DNA from: Sphingobacterium spiritivorum ATCC 33861 | GTDB lineage: Bacteria > Bacteroidota > Bacteroidia > Sphingobacteriales > Sphingobacteriaceae | Reading direction: 5' to 3' | DNA: 64,000 nucleotides | Assembly (NCBI RefSeq): GCF_000143765.1 | Contig: NZ_GL379773.1 | Span: 186,001 to 250,000 of the forward strand | In this document: positions 53,972 to 61,925 of the stretch, piece after piece | How positions within the stretch are numbered: the stretch's first letter is position 1 | Layout: the number at the start of each line of letters is the position of its first letter | Made by a program: the position numbers and the translations under genes | Notes under the pieces: generated by a model | Databases searched by the model: none | What the model was told of the DNA's origin: nothing | The model's input: only the letters and a program-made list of their open reading frames with translations

Positions 53972-54742
53972 TTATAAACTGTTTTCGAATGTTCTGGTCG
54001 CTACGGTAGCAGTACCTGTTGAAGTAATTGCCGCTACATCTATAGTCACACTGTATTTTCCTACTTTTTTAATGCTGTTGACAACGGGTAGCAACTGTGT
54101 TTTTGTCAATGTCTGCTTTAGATTATTAATACCCGTTTGTGACAACACATAAGTTCCGCCATTCGTAAAATGACTGGCAGGAGCACTCGGATACAAGACC
54201 AGATAATCTGCTCTGGTAATCGTGTAAGCCAGCAAACCTTTCAATATCTCAAATTCCTGATCAGACAATTTCGTAATCAAGCTACTGTTATTCGGATACT
54301 TTCCTTCTTTAATAACCATCGGATACCTTCCTACCATCACATAATTATTGGTTACAGTTACCCAGTATTTATCCATATCGGCAGCAGCAACTTTCAACCA
54401 TGAATTTGCTTTTGCAATGGAATCTATAACGGTCAGCGTAGACTCAGTTTCTCCTTTTGTCAATAGTTGCGTCCCGTTTTTAAGACTCATATTAATACCG
54501 AATGTTTCGACTATAGTCTCCATAAACCTCACTTCTGAAAATTTATCATCACGCTGCCAGGTCGATGCTGTCACTTGTAAGGTATCGCCGATTGCCGGCC
54601 GTGTATTATTATACGACACTCTCAACTGGGCAGCAAACTGACCGTTTGTTTCTCCCAATTCTGAAATGGGATCATTTTTCTCACAAGAAATCAAAGCACA
54701 TGCTAAGACTACTGCATATAGTATGTTCGTTATCTTTCTCAT
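53972..54742 (-). CDS. Hypothetical lipoprotein of locus 2
   Basis: 256 residues with a lipoprotein signal (VVLACALISCEKND). I do not recognise the family. Predicted structure is mixed, with a beta-rich first part (RPAIGDTLQVTASTWQRDD) and helical segments (KLSDQEFEILKGLLAYTITRAD). It sits between susD and the PKD lipoprotein, separated by 4 and 1 bases, so it is an integral part of the operon and probably a surface accessory to glycan capture. Confidence 0.68.
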   Translation of the reverse strand: MRKITNILYAVVLACALISCEKNDPISELGETNGQFAAQLRVSYNNTRPAIGDTLQVTASTWQRDDKFSEVRFMETIVETFGINMSLKNGTQLLTKGETESTLTVIDSIAKANSWLKVAAADMDKYWVTVTNNYVMVGRYPMVIKEGKYPNNSSLITKLSDQEFEILKGLLAYTITRADYLVLYPSAPASHFTNGGTYVLSQTGINNLKQTLTKTQLLPVVNSIKKVGKYSVTIDVAAITSTGTATVATRTFENSL

Positions 54743-54746
54743 TCTT

Positions 54747-56285
54747 TTAATCTTTTAATGTTGACTTCTCTGCCCACCAAACCGGTTTAAAGACCCAGTC
54801 TCTGGCTGACGCACCCAAACGTGCGATCTCTTTAGGGTTATAGACATATTCTGTCTGCGGATCGTACGGCAGACGCTGAATATATCTCCCTGTCCATTCT
54901 GTAAGTGCATATCTTGGGTAGTATAAATTCGGATAAGCCTTTTTACTGTATCCGTACCGTCTGATATCTGTCCAGGTCTCTCCCTGCAGGTAGAGTGCTA
55001 TATATTTTTGAAGCATAATATCCGCTATAGTCAGTGCAGAAGCATTCTGTGCAACCTTAGCTGACCCCATATAACTAATGATCTGCCCTTCAGCTACACC
55101 CAGTCTTCTCAGGTTCAGATCTATGCCCGTATGGTAAGAAGCCAGCGCACCTTCTGTATCTCCTAAGTAAAACTGTGTTTCCGCTTTGATAAAATAAAGC
55201 TCTTCTTTTAACAGGATCGGATAAGGAGAATCATCTGATGTCCAGAATCCGTTTCGCAGGTTTGCAAAATCCTGATATACAGTCCCTGTCGGAAGATTAA
55301 CATCCCGCAGACCTTCAGACATTTTAGCTCCCAGATATTTGTTATTTGCTCCCGGCGTTGTCAGCTTCAGTAAACGAGGATCATATACCTTATTTACTTC
55401 GTCTATTGTCAGTGATTTCATAAGCACATCCGTTGGAAGAGTGGTTTCCAGATCACTTTTGATATCAGCAAACTGAAATGCTTCTCCGGCAGGAGGCGGA
55501 CCTGAAGGACCCCAAAGATTGCGCTGCCAGGATGATGTCGATCCTTTCGGATAGGTATACAGGGCATCCGAGAAATTAGCAATTGCGTTATTTACAATTG
55601 TCAGCAACTCCTGATGACCGTTTTGAAAATTAGCTGTTCTCAATTTTACACGAGCCCTTACCGCTTCGGCCAAACCTTTCCATTTATTAAGATCTCCCTG
55701 ATAGATAATATCTGTCTTAGCATTCATGGATAAGGCCTGATCACTTACATTGTTCAGATCAGCCACACCTTCGTCCAGAAGAGTAAGTATATTTTTCAGA
55801 ATTTCTTCCTGGCTATCATACAGCGGATTAAAAGAGCCTATATATGCTTCTTTCATTGGCATATCTCCAAATACGTCTGTCGCACTGAGGTAACTCAATG
55901 CAAGCATAATTTTGCCCACACCAATGTAGTTATTAGACCCTTCTTCTTTAGCGCGGACAATCATACCAGCCTGTCCGATAATATTACTACCGACATCAAA
56001 GTAATGCCACCTCCATGCACCCAGACGTGTAATACTGTTGTAATTCCAGGTATCTGTCTGTGCATTACTATTTCCTGTTCTTGTCGTCAGGTAATAGCTA
56101 TGATAGGCTCCCCAACGTGCCTGAGAATACAACGAATAGGCCAGATTGGCTTCTATTGCGGCCAAACGCTGTGTAGAAGGTACCGTTACCGGATTCACAG
56201 GGTTCTCATTAATATCCAGTTTACTACATGAACTTACCACGACCAGGGCAAGTACTGTTGTTATGTTTTTTAAAATTCTAGTCAT
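54747..56285 (-). CDS. SusD-like lipoprotein, locus 2
   Basis: About 512 residues from the ATG at 56285, 10 bases after the susC stop. The lipoprotein signal ends ALVVVSSCSKLD. The protein has the SusD-like type 2 (PF12771-like) features: LDINENPVNPVTVPS at the N-terminus, LALSYLSATDVFGDMPMKEAY, ADLNNVSDQALSMNAKTDIIY and the C-terminal YIALYLQGETWTDIRRYGY. It would bind glycan and close the SusC pore encoded upstream. Confidence 0.92.
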   Translation of the reverse strand: MTRILKNITTVLALVVVSSCSKLDINENPVNPVTVPSTQRLAAIEANLAYSLYSQARWGAYHSYYLTTRTGNSNAQTDTWNYNSITRLGAWRWHYFDVGSNIIGQAGMIVRAKEEGSNNYIGVGKIMLALSYLSATDVFGDMPMKEAYIGSFNPLYDSQEEILKNILTLLDEGVADLNNVSDQALSMNAKTDIIYQGDLNKWKGLAEAVRARVKLRTANFQNGHQELLTIVNNAIANFSDALYTYPKGSTSSWQRNLWGPSGPPPAGEAFQFADIKSDLETTLPTDVLMKSLTIDEVNKVYDPRLLKLTTPGANNKYLGAKMSEGLRDVNLPTGTVYQDFANLRNGFWTSDDSPYPILLKEELYFIKAETQFYLGDTEGALASYHTGIDLNLRRLGVAEGQIISYMGSAKVAQNASALTIADIMLQKYIALYLQGETWTDIRRYGYSKKAYPNLYYPRYALTEWTGRYIQRLPYDPQTEYVYNPKEIARLGASARDWVFKPVWWAEKSTLKD

Positions 56286-56295
56286 GATCCGATGC

Positions 56296-59200
56296 TTATA
56301 AAGAAATATTAAAACCAAAAGAGTAGGATTTAGGCAATGGAATAGCTCCATTGTCTACCCCCATCGTGCTGGCTCCGGAGCCACCTGCATTTGGACCCGC
56401 ACTGTTTACCTCCGGATCTCCTCCGGAATAATTGGTAATGACAAACGGATTCTGTGCAGACAGTTCCAGACTCAGGTTATTTACACCCAATCGTTTGGAC
56501 CATATCTTTGGTAATGCATAGCTTAATGTGATATAACGCACACGAGCCCAGTTCACTTTTTCAACAAAGTTGGTTCCTACCTGATAGTAGTTGTTTGCAA
56601 AGTAACTGTAATCCATCACGACGGATTTCTCATTCTTGACATACGTTCCGTCATTTTGCTGTACAACACCATTGAACACAAACTCTTTATCTCTCCATTC
56701 TCCGATATCATATGCTGTACCTACAGACATCATACGTTGACGGCTGGCATTCAGAATATCTCCTCCGAATCTGAAATCCCACAGAAAAGAAAGGCTGATA
56801 TCTTTATACCGAAACTTGTTCATCCAGCCGATATTAAATTCTGGTTCGCGGTTACCGATATACTTTTCTTTAGAATCAATAATCGGATAACCATCTGCAT
56901 TTACAACGACATACCCTTCATCTGTTCTTTTATAATCAGTACCCACAATGCCCAACACAGCATCATTAAGCGTCGTCGCGGCTGTACCGGCAGTAAGCTG
57001 TGCATTGGTGTATTTGAATGTCACGATATCTCCCGCAAATTCTAACATTTTCGAAGTATTACGCCATGCGTTTAGTGTTGATGACCATGTAAAATCATCT
57101 TTCTTAATTGGCGTTCCGCTAAGTGAGGCTTCGATTCCACGATTACGCAGTGAACCTGCATTGAAAGTCATAATAACATATCCTGAAGGCAGAGGCACAC
57201 GTGGAGTCATAATCATATCAATGCTCTTACGCTCATAGTAGGTCAAATCCAGATTCAGGCGGTTTTTAAACAAACTTAATTCTGATCCGATCTCAAATTC
57301 ACTGGTTTTCTCCGGTCTCAGATCCGGATTACCTCCTGTAGCACTGGTCACGAATCCACCTCCCTGTGTCTGTGCCTGTACCAGATTGGTATTGGTACGG
57401 TAAATAGGAGCATCCTTACCTACTTTGGCATAACTCACACGTACTTTACCAAACCAGGAATCATGATCAAACAGTTCGCTATAGCTAAAACTACCGGAGT
57501 AGGATGGCGAATAGAATGAACGTGCATTTTTAGGTAAAGTGGAAGACCAGTCATTACGTCCGGTTACCCCAACAGAAACGATGTTTTTGTATTCCAGTTT
57601 GAAATCTCCATAGATTGCGTAGCGCTGACGTCTTGACCATGTATCTGTAAGGCTAAGGTTTTCACGCTCCACGACATTCGGAGAGAAGATATCCTTTACG
57701 AGCAGACTTTCACCCATATAACCAACGCCTTTACTATCAAAGTAATCACTTGTCCCTCCCAAGATCAACGTTGCACGGAAGTCATTATAGAATTTACGGT
57801 CAAATGTGGCATTGAATATCGATGTTGTATACTTTGTATTCGTGTTGGATTCTGAAACCCGGCCATCAAAATAAGTTCCCGGAGTTCCCGGCGTGGTGAT
57901 AATACGGTACTTGGATGCTGTAAAATCCTGTCCCAGCTGATACGAAAGTCTCACCCAGTCTGCAACTTTGTAATCAATTCTTCCATTGACCACAAAACGT
58001 TCTACATCGTTGTTTCGCGGATTACGCATAACACCCCACATAGGTGAGATCATTGCATTACGTCCATCATCCTCTGCCTCAATATACGAATACAAGGGCT
58101 CTCCATTGGGTTTCTGATACGAAAGAATATCGTATCTGAGCGGATAAGTCAGAATACTATTGATCCATCCTCCTGAGTTTACTCCTCCAAGACCTTCCTG
58201 AATATTGTTTTTGATGTAATTTGCAGAAGTTGTCAGTTCCAGTTTTGAACTTAATTTAGCTGTTCCTTTTAACAGGAAGTTGATTTTCTCCTGCTCTGTA
58301 TTAGGCACCATAGATCCTGCATTGCGGTATCCTCCGGACATGTAGTAATTTAATTTCTCACTACCTCCATTGACATTCAGGTTGACATCATGCGTTACAG
58401 CCGTTTGAAAGAAACGATCTATATTATTGTACACAGTCTCATCATATCTGAATTTTCGACCCCATGAACTTCCTGAGGTTTCATCATACACTCCTCCTGT
58501 TCCGGTAGTATAAATACCTTGCTGACGAGGTGTACGTCCCATGGTCTCGACAAATGCTTTGTACGATCCATTGATCTGCATTGCTCCGGCTTTACCTTTT
58601 TTAGTTGTAATAATGATTGCGCCGGAAGCGGCATCAATACCATACAATGCTGCTGCAGCCGCTCCTTTTAATATGGAGATATCCTCAATATCAGCAGGAT
58701 TAAAGTCCGCAATCCGGTTGACCGTTCCATTAGCAGAAGAATTACTCACACGGATACCATCCACGATCATCAGGGGCTGGTTGTCCCCTGTAAGTGTACT
58801 CGATCCCCGAAGAATAATTTCTGTAGGTAGTCCCGGAGAACCTCCGGAAGATGAGATCTGCGCTCCTGCGATCTGCCCTTGTAATGCATTCAGGACATTC
58901 GATTGGTTGGCATCCCGGAGATCTTCTCCTTTTACAGTCTGTACGGAATAGGTAAGGCTCTTTTTATTACGCTCAATTCCCATTGCTGTGACCACTACCT
59001 CGTCCAGACCTTTCATGTCGGGCGACAAAGCAATGTCTATAGTAGAAGATTCGCCGACCACGCGTGTGGCGGCCAACATCCCTATGTAACTAAAAGAAAG
59101 AGTCTGCCCTTTAGCAGCCTTGATCTTATACTTACCATCTGCATCGGTCACTGCTCCTACAGCAGTACCTACGACTTTAATTGAAGCGCCCAAAATAGGT

Positions 59201-59310
59201 TTTCCATCCTCCTGCGATGTGACTAAACCAGAAATTGTTAGCTCCTGAGCAGTTACCACATCCAAAAGGCACACTAGCATTGCCAGCAGCAATAGTAGAT
59301 GTTTTCTCAT
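56296..59310 (-). CDS. SusC/RagA TonB-dependent transporter, locus 2
   Basis: 1004 residues with a signal peptide (LVCLLDVVTAQ), carboxypeptidase-regulatory-like domain (about 25-100), TonB box region (DEVVVTAMGIERNKKS), plug (about 115-235, ALQGQIAGAQISSSGGSPG to ALYGIDAASGAIIITTKKGK) and a barrel ending KSYSFGFNISL. It is the first gene of locus 2 with SusD directly downstream. A Bacteroidetes-type -7 box and the shared inverted repeat lie 142-209 bases upstream. Substrate is inferred to be GlcNAc-containing from the linked GH18 gene. Confidence 0.95.
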   Translation of the reverse strand: MRKHLLLLLAMLVCLLDVVTAQELTISGLVTSQEDGKPILGASIKVVGTAVGAVTDADGKYKIKAAKGQTLSFSYIGMLAATRVVGESSTIDIALSPDMKGLDEVVVTAMGIERNKKSLTYSVQTVKGEDLRDANQSNVLNALQGQIAGAQISSSGGSPGLPTEIILRGSSTLTGDNQPLMIVDGIRVSNSSANGTVNRIADFNPADIEDISILKGAAAAALYGIDAASGAIIITTKKGKAGAMQINGSYKAFVETMGRTPRQQGIYTTGTGGVYDETSGSSWGRKFRYDETVYNNIDRFFQTAVTHDVNLNVNGGSEKLNYYMSGGYRNAGSMVPNTEQEKINFLLKGTAKLSSKLELTTSANYIKNNIQEGLGGVNSGGWINSILTYPLRYDILSYQKPNGEPLYSYIEAEDDGRNAMISPMWGVMRNPRNNDVERFVVNGRIDYKVADWVRLSYQLGQDFTASKYRIITTPGTPGTYFDGRVSESNTNTKYTTSIFNATFDRKFYNDFRATLILGGTSDYFDSKGVGYMGESLLVKDIFSPNVVERENLSLTDTWSRRQRYAIYGDFKLEYKNIVSVGVTGRNDWSSTLPKNARSFYSPSYSGSFSYSELFDHDSWFGKVRVSYAKVGKDAPIYRTNTNLVQAQTQGGGFVTSATGGNPDLRPEKTSEFEIGSELSLFKNRLNLDLTYYERKSIDMIMTPRVPLPSGYVIMTFNAGSLRNRGIEASLSGTPIKKDDFTWSSTLNAWRNTSKMLEFAGDIVTFKYTNAQLTAGTAATTLNDAVLGIVGTDYKRTDEGYVVVNADGYPIIDSKEKYIGNREPEFNIGWMNKFRYKDISLSFLWDFRFGGDILNASRQRMMSVGTAYDIGEWRDKEFVFNGVVQQNDGTYVKNEKSVVMDYSYFANNYYQVGTNFVEKVNWARVRYITLSYALPKIWSKRLGVNNLSLELSAQNPFVITNYSGGDPEVNSAGPNAGGSGASTMGVDNGAIPLPKSYSFGFNISL

Positions 59311-59451
59311 AGTGAAAAAATTAGTTTATTCTTTAGTAGTTGTTAAATTGGTTTTGCGTTTTCATGTCGGTTAATTGGCAAAACGTGATAAAAATAATAA
59401 AGATTTTGAGTTTAGAAAACAATACCATCAATTAAAATCGGCCGGAACCTA

Positions 59452-59459
59452 CAAAAATA
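59452..59459 (-). promoter_or_regulatory. Candidate -7 promoter box of locus 2 susC
   Basis: Read on the minus strand this is TATTTTTG, matching TAnnTTTG. The inverted repeat at 59502-59519 would then be centred about 65 bases upstream of the transcript start, a usual activator position. A clean -33 box was not found. Confidence 0.5.
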
Positions 59460-59501
59460 GTATATAACAAGTTTTTAAACAGCAATCACGCATAATTTAA
59501 A

Positions 59502-59519
59502 ATGCGCACAAAACCGCAT
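59502..59519. promoter_or_regulatory. Inverted repeat shared by two susC promoters, copy 2
   Basis: ATGCG-CACAAAAC-CGCAT, 192 bases upstream of the locus 2 susC start. It differs from the copy at 51103-51120 only in the last spacer base, and the three A bases before it are also shared. Confidence 0.6.
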
Positions 59520-59571
59520 TAACGTGTTTAAAATCTTATTATTTGAATCAAAAAAGGAAAGAAGAGAAAAC

Positions 59572-59596
59572 AAAAAAAGTGTCATTCAGACACTTT
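59572..59596 (-). terminator. Terminator of the amidase gene
   Basis: A perfect 8-bp stem, AAAGTGTC with GACACTTT, runs into seven T on the minus strand, 34 bases past the amidase stop codon. Confidence 0.82.
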
Positions 59597-59630
59597 CAGG
59601 TAATTTTTATGTTACAGTAACAGTTTAAGC

Positions 59631-60284
59631 TTAAAAGGAAAGTTTTCTAAGGGTTGTATTTTTCAATCCTGAACGCAGTCTTTTCATAAAATCCAGACCA
59701 GGATCTGATTTTCCGGTGATATAATTTGGATCCGTTTCTTTCCACCATTTAGTTTTCTTAAACTGCTTGTACTCCAGATGCCCAATGACGAGTTCAATAG
59801 GATATTTCTCCGACAACAGATCAATAAGCTGTGTATTAGCTTTGAGCTGTGCATCTGTTAACGGATTTTTCTCACTTCCGATATTTTCGATACCAATGGC
59901 ACAATAATTAAGACCTATCGTATGTCTGGCAAATACGGTATCCGGCAAGAACTGATAGATCGTACCATCCCTGTCAATGACATACTGAGAAGAAACATTG
60001 AGTTTACTGGCTTTGGTAAGCTCGGGCCTGCCTGGTAACTGCACAGGATTGAAAGCATTGAATGTAGATTTTACGCTGTTATTTGCGGTCCAGTGAACGA
60101 CCACGATCTGAGGTTTTATAACAGCTTTTTTCTGATCTAACCCATGTCGGACTTTCAGGTATTCCAGCGATAATTGTTCACGCTCAGCATTCCATGTTAT
60201 TGGTTTTTGAATGATTTTTAAATCTTGCGCCTTAACACATAGGCAACCCATAATCAGATATATGGTCAGTACTATATTTTTCAT
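59631..60284 (-). CDS. N-acetylmuramoyl-L-alanine amidase (Amidase_2 type)
   Basis: 217 residues from the ATG at 60284 (MKNIVLTIYLIMGCLCVKAQ), which gives a proper signal peptide; a longer frame from 60470 overlaps susD and is unlikely. The Amidase_2/PGRP domain shows KPQIVVVHWTANNSV with the first zinc histidine, SSQYVIDRDGTIYQFLPD, ARHTIGLNYCAIGIENIG and VIGHLEYKQF, then KSDPGLDF near the last ligand. Such enzymes cut the bond between MurNAc and the stem peptide. A terminator immediately precedes it, so it may be expressed by read-through from the third SusC/SusD locus. Confidence 0.92.
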   Translation of the reverse strand: MKNIVLTIYLIMGCLCVKAQDLKIIQKPITWNAEREQLSLEYLKVRHGLDQKKAVIKPQIVVVHWTANNSVKSTFNAFNPVQLPGRPELTKASKLNVSSQYVIDRDGTIYQFLPDTVFARHTIGLNYCAIGIENIGSEKNPLTDAQLKANTQLIDLLSEKYPIELVIGHLEYKQFKKTKWWKETDPNYITGKSDPGLDFMKRLRSGLKNTTLRKLSF

Positions 60285-60301
60285 ATTCGATTCTAATATA
60301 C

Positions 60302-60329
60302 AAAAAGCCTGTCTAATGACAGGCTTTTT
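60302..60329 (-). terminator. Terminator between susD of locus 3 and the amidase gene
   Basis: A perfect 12-bp stem, AAAAAGCCTGTC with GACAGGCTTTTT, begins 2 bases after the susD stop and ends 18 bases before the amidase start. The stem T-rich end gives a typical intrinsic terminator on the minus strand. Confidence 0.87.
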
Positions 60330-60330
60330 A

Positions 60331-61917
60331 TTATTCCGCAACATTAAACCACAAAGGCGTAGTAAGTCGATATTTCTCTGAATTATCTCCCACATTATCC
60401 GGATTGCGATTTTGCTCATTACTCTCATAAACCATTGCCTGAATCCATTGATTAGGATTACCCGCTTCAAATATGGTTGTATTCAAGTTAGCTGGTCTTT
60501 TCAAACTTGGTCCGTATATCGTCGAAGCATAATCCATACGGCGCATATCAACCCATGTCTCAGGATTGAGACACAATGAAATATATTTTTGTCGAAGGAT
60601 ATGACTCAAACCTCCATTTAAAGAGCTGAAATGTGTACTTAATCCATCAGCTTGTTGAGCTGTCCAATACGCATTAATTCCCTCTTGTGTTACTCCGAGT
60701 TTGCGCATATTGGATTTTACACCTTCTTCATATGCAATTAATGCACCAGCAGCATCTCCTGATCTTAGCTTCGCCTCTGCTTCTATAAACTTGACTTCAG
60801 AGTAGGTTATAAAACCAAAAGGAGACACCGTTTTAGTATAATAACCACTCTTGCTAAATCTACCATAATCATCAGGAGCGGTTTTTGTAGCATCTCCGGG
60901 ATTACCATTTGCGAGAGTCCCTTGACCATTTGCAATAAAAGCTCCTGCAGCAGGCCCTCTGTACTTTCCGTCAGATGCCGCTCCAACCATAATTTTACTT
61001 ATACGTGGATCTTCATAACTTGTATTTGTGACAGGAAAAGAAGTCAACATATTTATAAAAAACTGAGACCAGGAGAAATAACGGGGATTTGCAACACTTT
61101 CAAAACCACCCCAACTTGACCATGGATTTTCATCGATTAATAAGCCTCCTGCCAAATATGGAAATTCAGCATCCATTCCATCTCCATTGAAACCATTCTG
61201 ACATGCTTCAATAATTTTTGCGGAATTATAGATGCCACTTTTCTTTGACAAATGGTTCATATAGCGAGCTTTCAATGACCAAGCAAATCTCTTCCATTTC
61301 TCTACATCACCTTGGTAAAGTAAATCACCTTTCTTCGCGTTAATACTACGCTGGGATGCTGTAGAGCTAAATGCTTCAATAGCCTCATCCAACAATTTTT
61401 GGATACGCTCATAAACAGTCTTCTGATCATTAAATTTAGGTTCCAAAACCAATTGATCTTTTCCCGTATAATAATCATCTACAACGATATTACCATATTG
61501 ACTAGTTAAAAGGCCGAAATTAAGTGCCAATAATGTCTTTCCAACTCCTACAAGATGAGGATTACCTTCTTCAGTTGCCAGATTAATAATATCTACACAG
61601 TTTGGCATCGTATTGACATACGCATTCTGCCACAAAAAGTATCCCGAAGTAAAGCGCCAATTGCTTGCTGCATATCCTCCTGAATTAATCGTCTGGAGTC
61701 CGGTATATTGCATCACTGCTGCAATTTCCCTGGTTCCTCTCCATTGTGCTGCTCCGCTAGAAGTTGTAATTGCTCCGGCAACACGACTTGCAGCCTCAAC
61801 TTTTGATGGATTATTAGGATCTTCATTAACATCCAGATACTTTGTACAGGAAGTTATTGAAACACTTAGTGTAACCATTAAATATATGCCGTAATTTTTA
61901 AATTTTCTTTTCATCAT
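60331..61917 (-). CDS. SusD-like lipoprotein, locus 3
   Basis: 528 residues with a lipoprotein signal (LSVSITSCTKYLDVNEDPNNPS). It is of the SusD-like type 2 family, with LALNFGLLTSQYGNIVVDDYY, INAKKGDLLYQGDVEKWKRFAWSLKARYMNHL, SEVKFIEAEAKLRSGDAAGAL and the C-terminal YISLCLNPETWVDMRRMDY. It pairs with the SusC protein encoded 8 bases upstream. The linked amidase suggests peptide-bearing wall fragments as ligand, but this is inference. Confidence 0.92.
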   Translation of the reverse strand: MMKRKFKNYGIYLMVTLSVSITSCTKYLDVNEDPNNPSKVEAASRVAGAITTSSGAAQWRGTREIAAVMQYTGLQTINSGGYAASNWRFTSGYFLWQNAYVNTMPNCVDIINLATEEGNPHLVGVGKTLLALNFGLLTSQYGNIVVDDYYTGKDQLVLEPKFNDQKTVYERIQKLLDEAIEAFSSTASQRSINAKKGDLLYQGDVEKWKRFAWSLKARYMNHLSKKSGIYNSAKIIEACQNGFNGDGMDAEFPYLAGGLLIDENPWSSWGGFESVANPRYFSWSQFFINMLTSFPVTNTSYEDPRISKIMVGAASDGKYRGPAAGAFIANGQGTLANGNPGDATKTAPDDYGRFSKSGYYTKTVSPFGFITYSEVKFIEAEAKLRSGDAAGALIAYEEGVKSNMRKLGVTQEGINAYWTAQQADGLSTHFSSLNGGLSHILRQKYISLCLNPETWVDMRRMDYASTIYGPSLKRPANLNTTIFEAGNPNQWIQAMVYESNEQNRNPDNVGDNSEKYRLTTPLWFNVAE

Positions 61918-61925
61918 CGATCGCG

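Larger units (their letters stand above)
59311..59571. other. Regulatory gap upstream of locus 2 susC
   Basis: About 260 AT-rich bases without a gene. It contains the -7 box at 59452-59459 and the inverted repeat at 59502-59519, and then meets the terminator of the third locus. Confidence 0.6.

Noticed and set aside
60285..60470. Longer amidase frame starting at 60470
   Set aside because: The extension overlaps the susD gene and the terminator and places the signal peptide internally; the ATG at 60284 gives a normal signal peptide.
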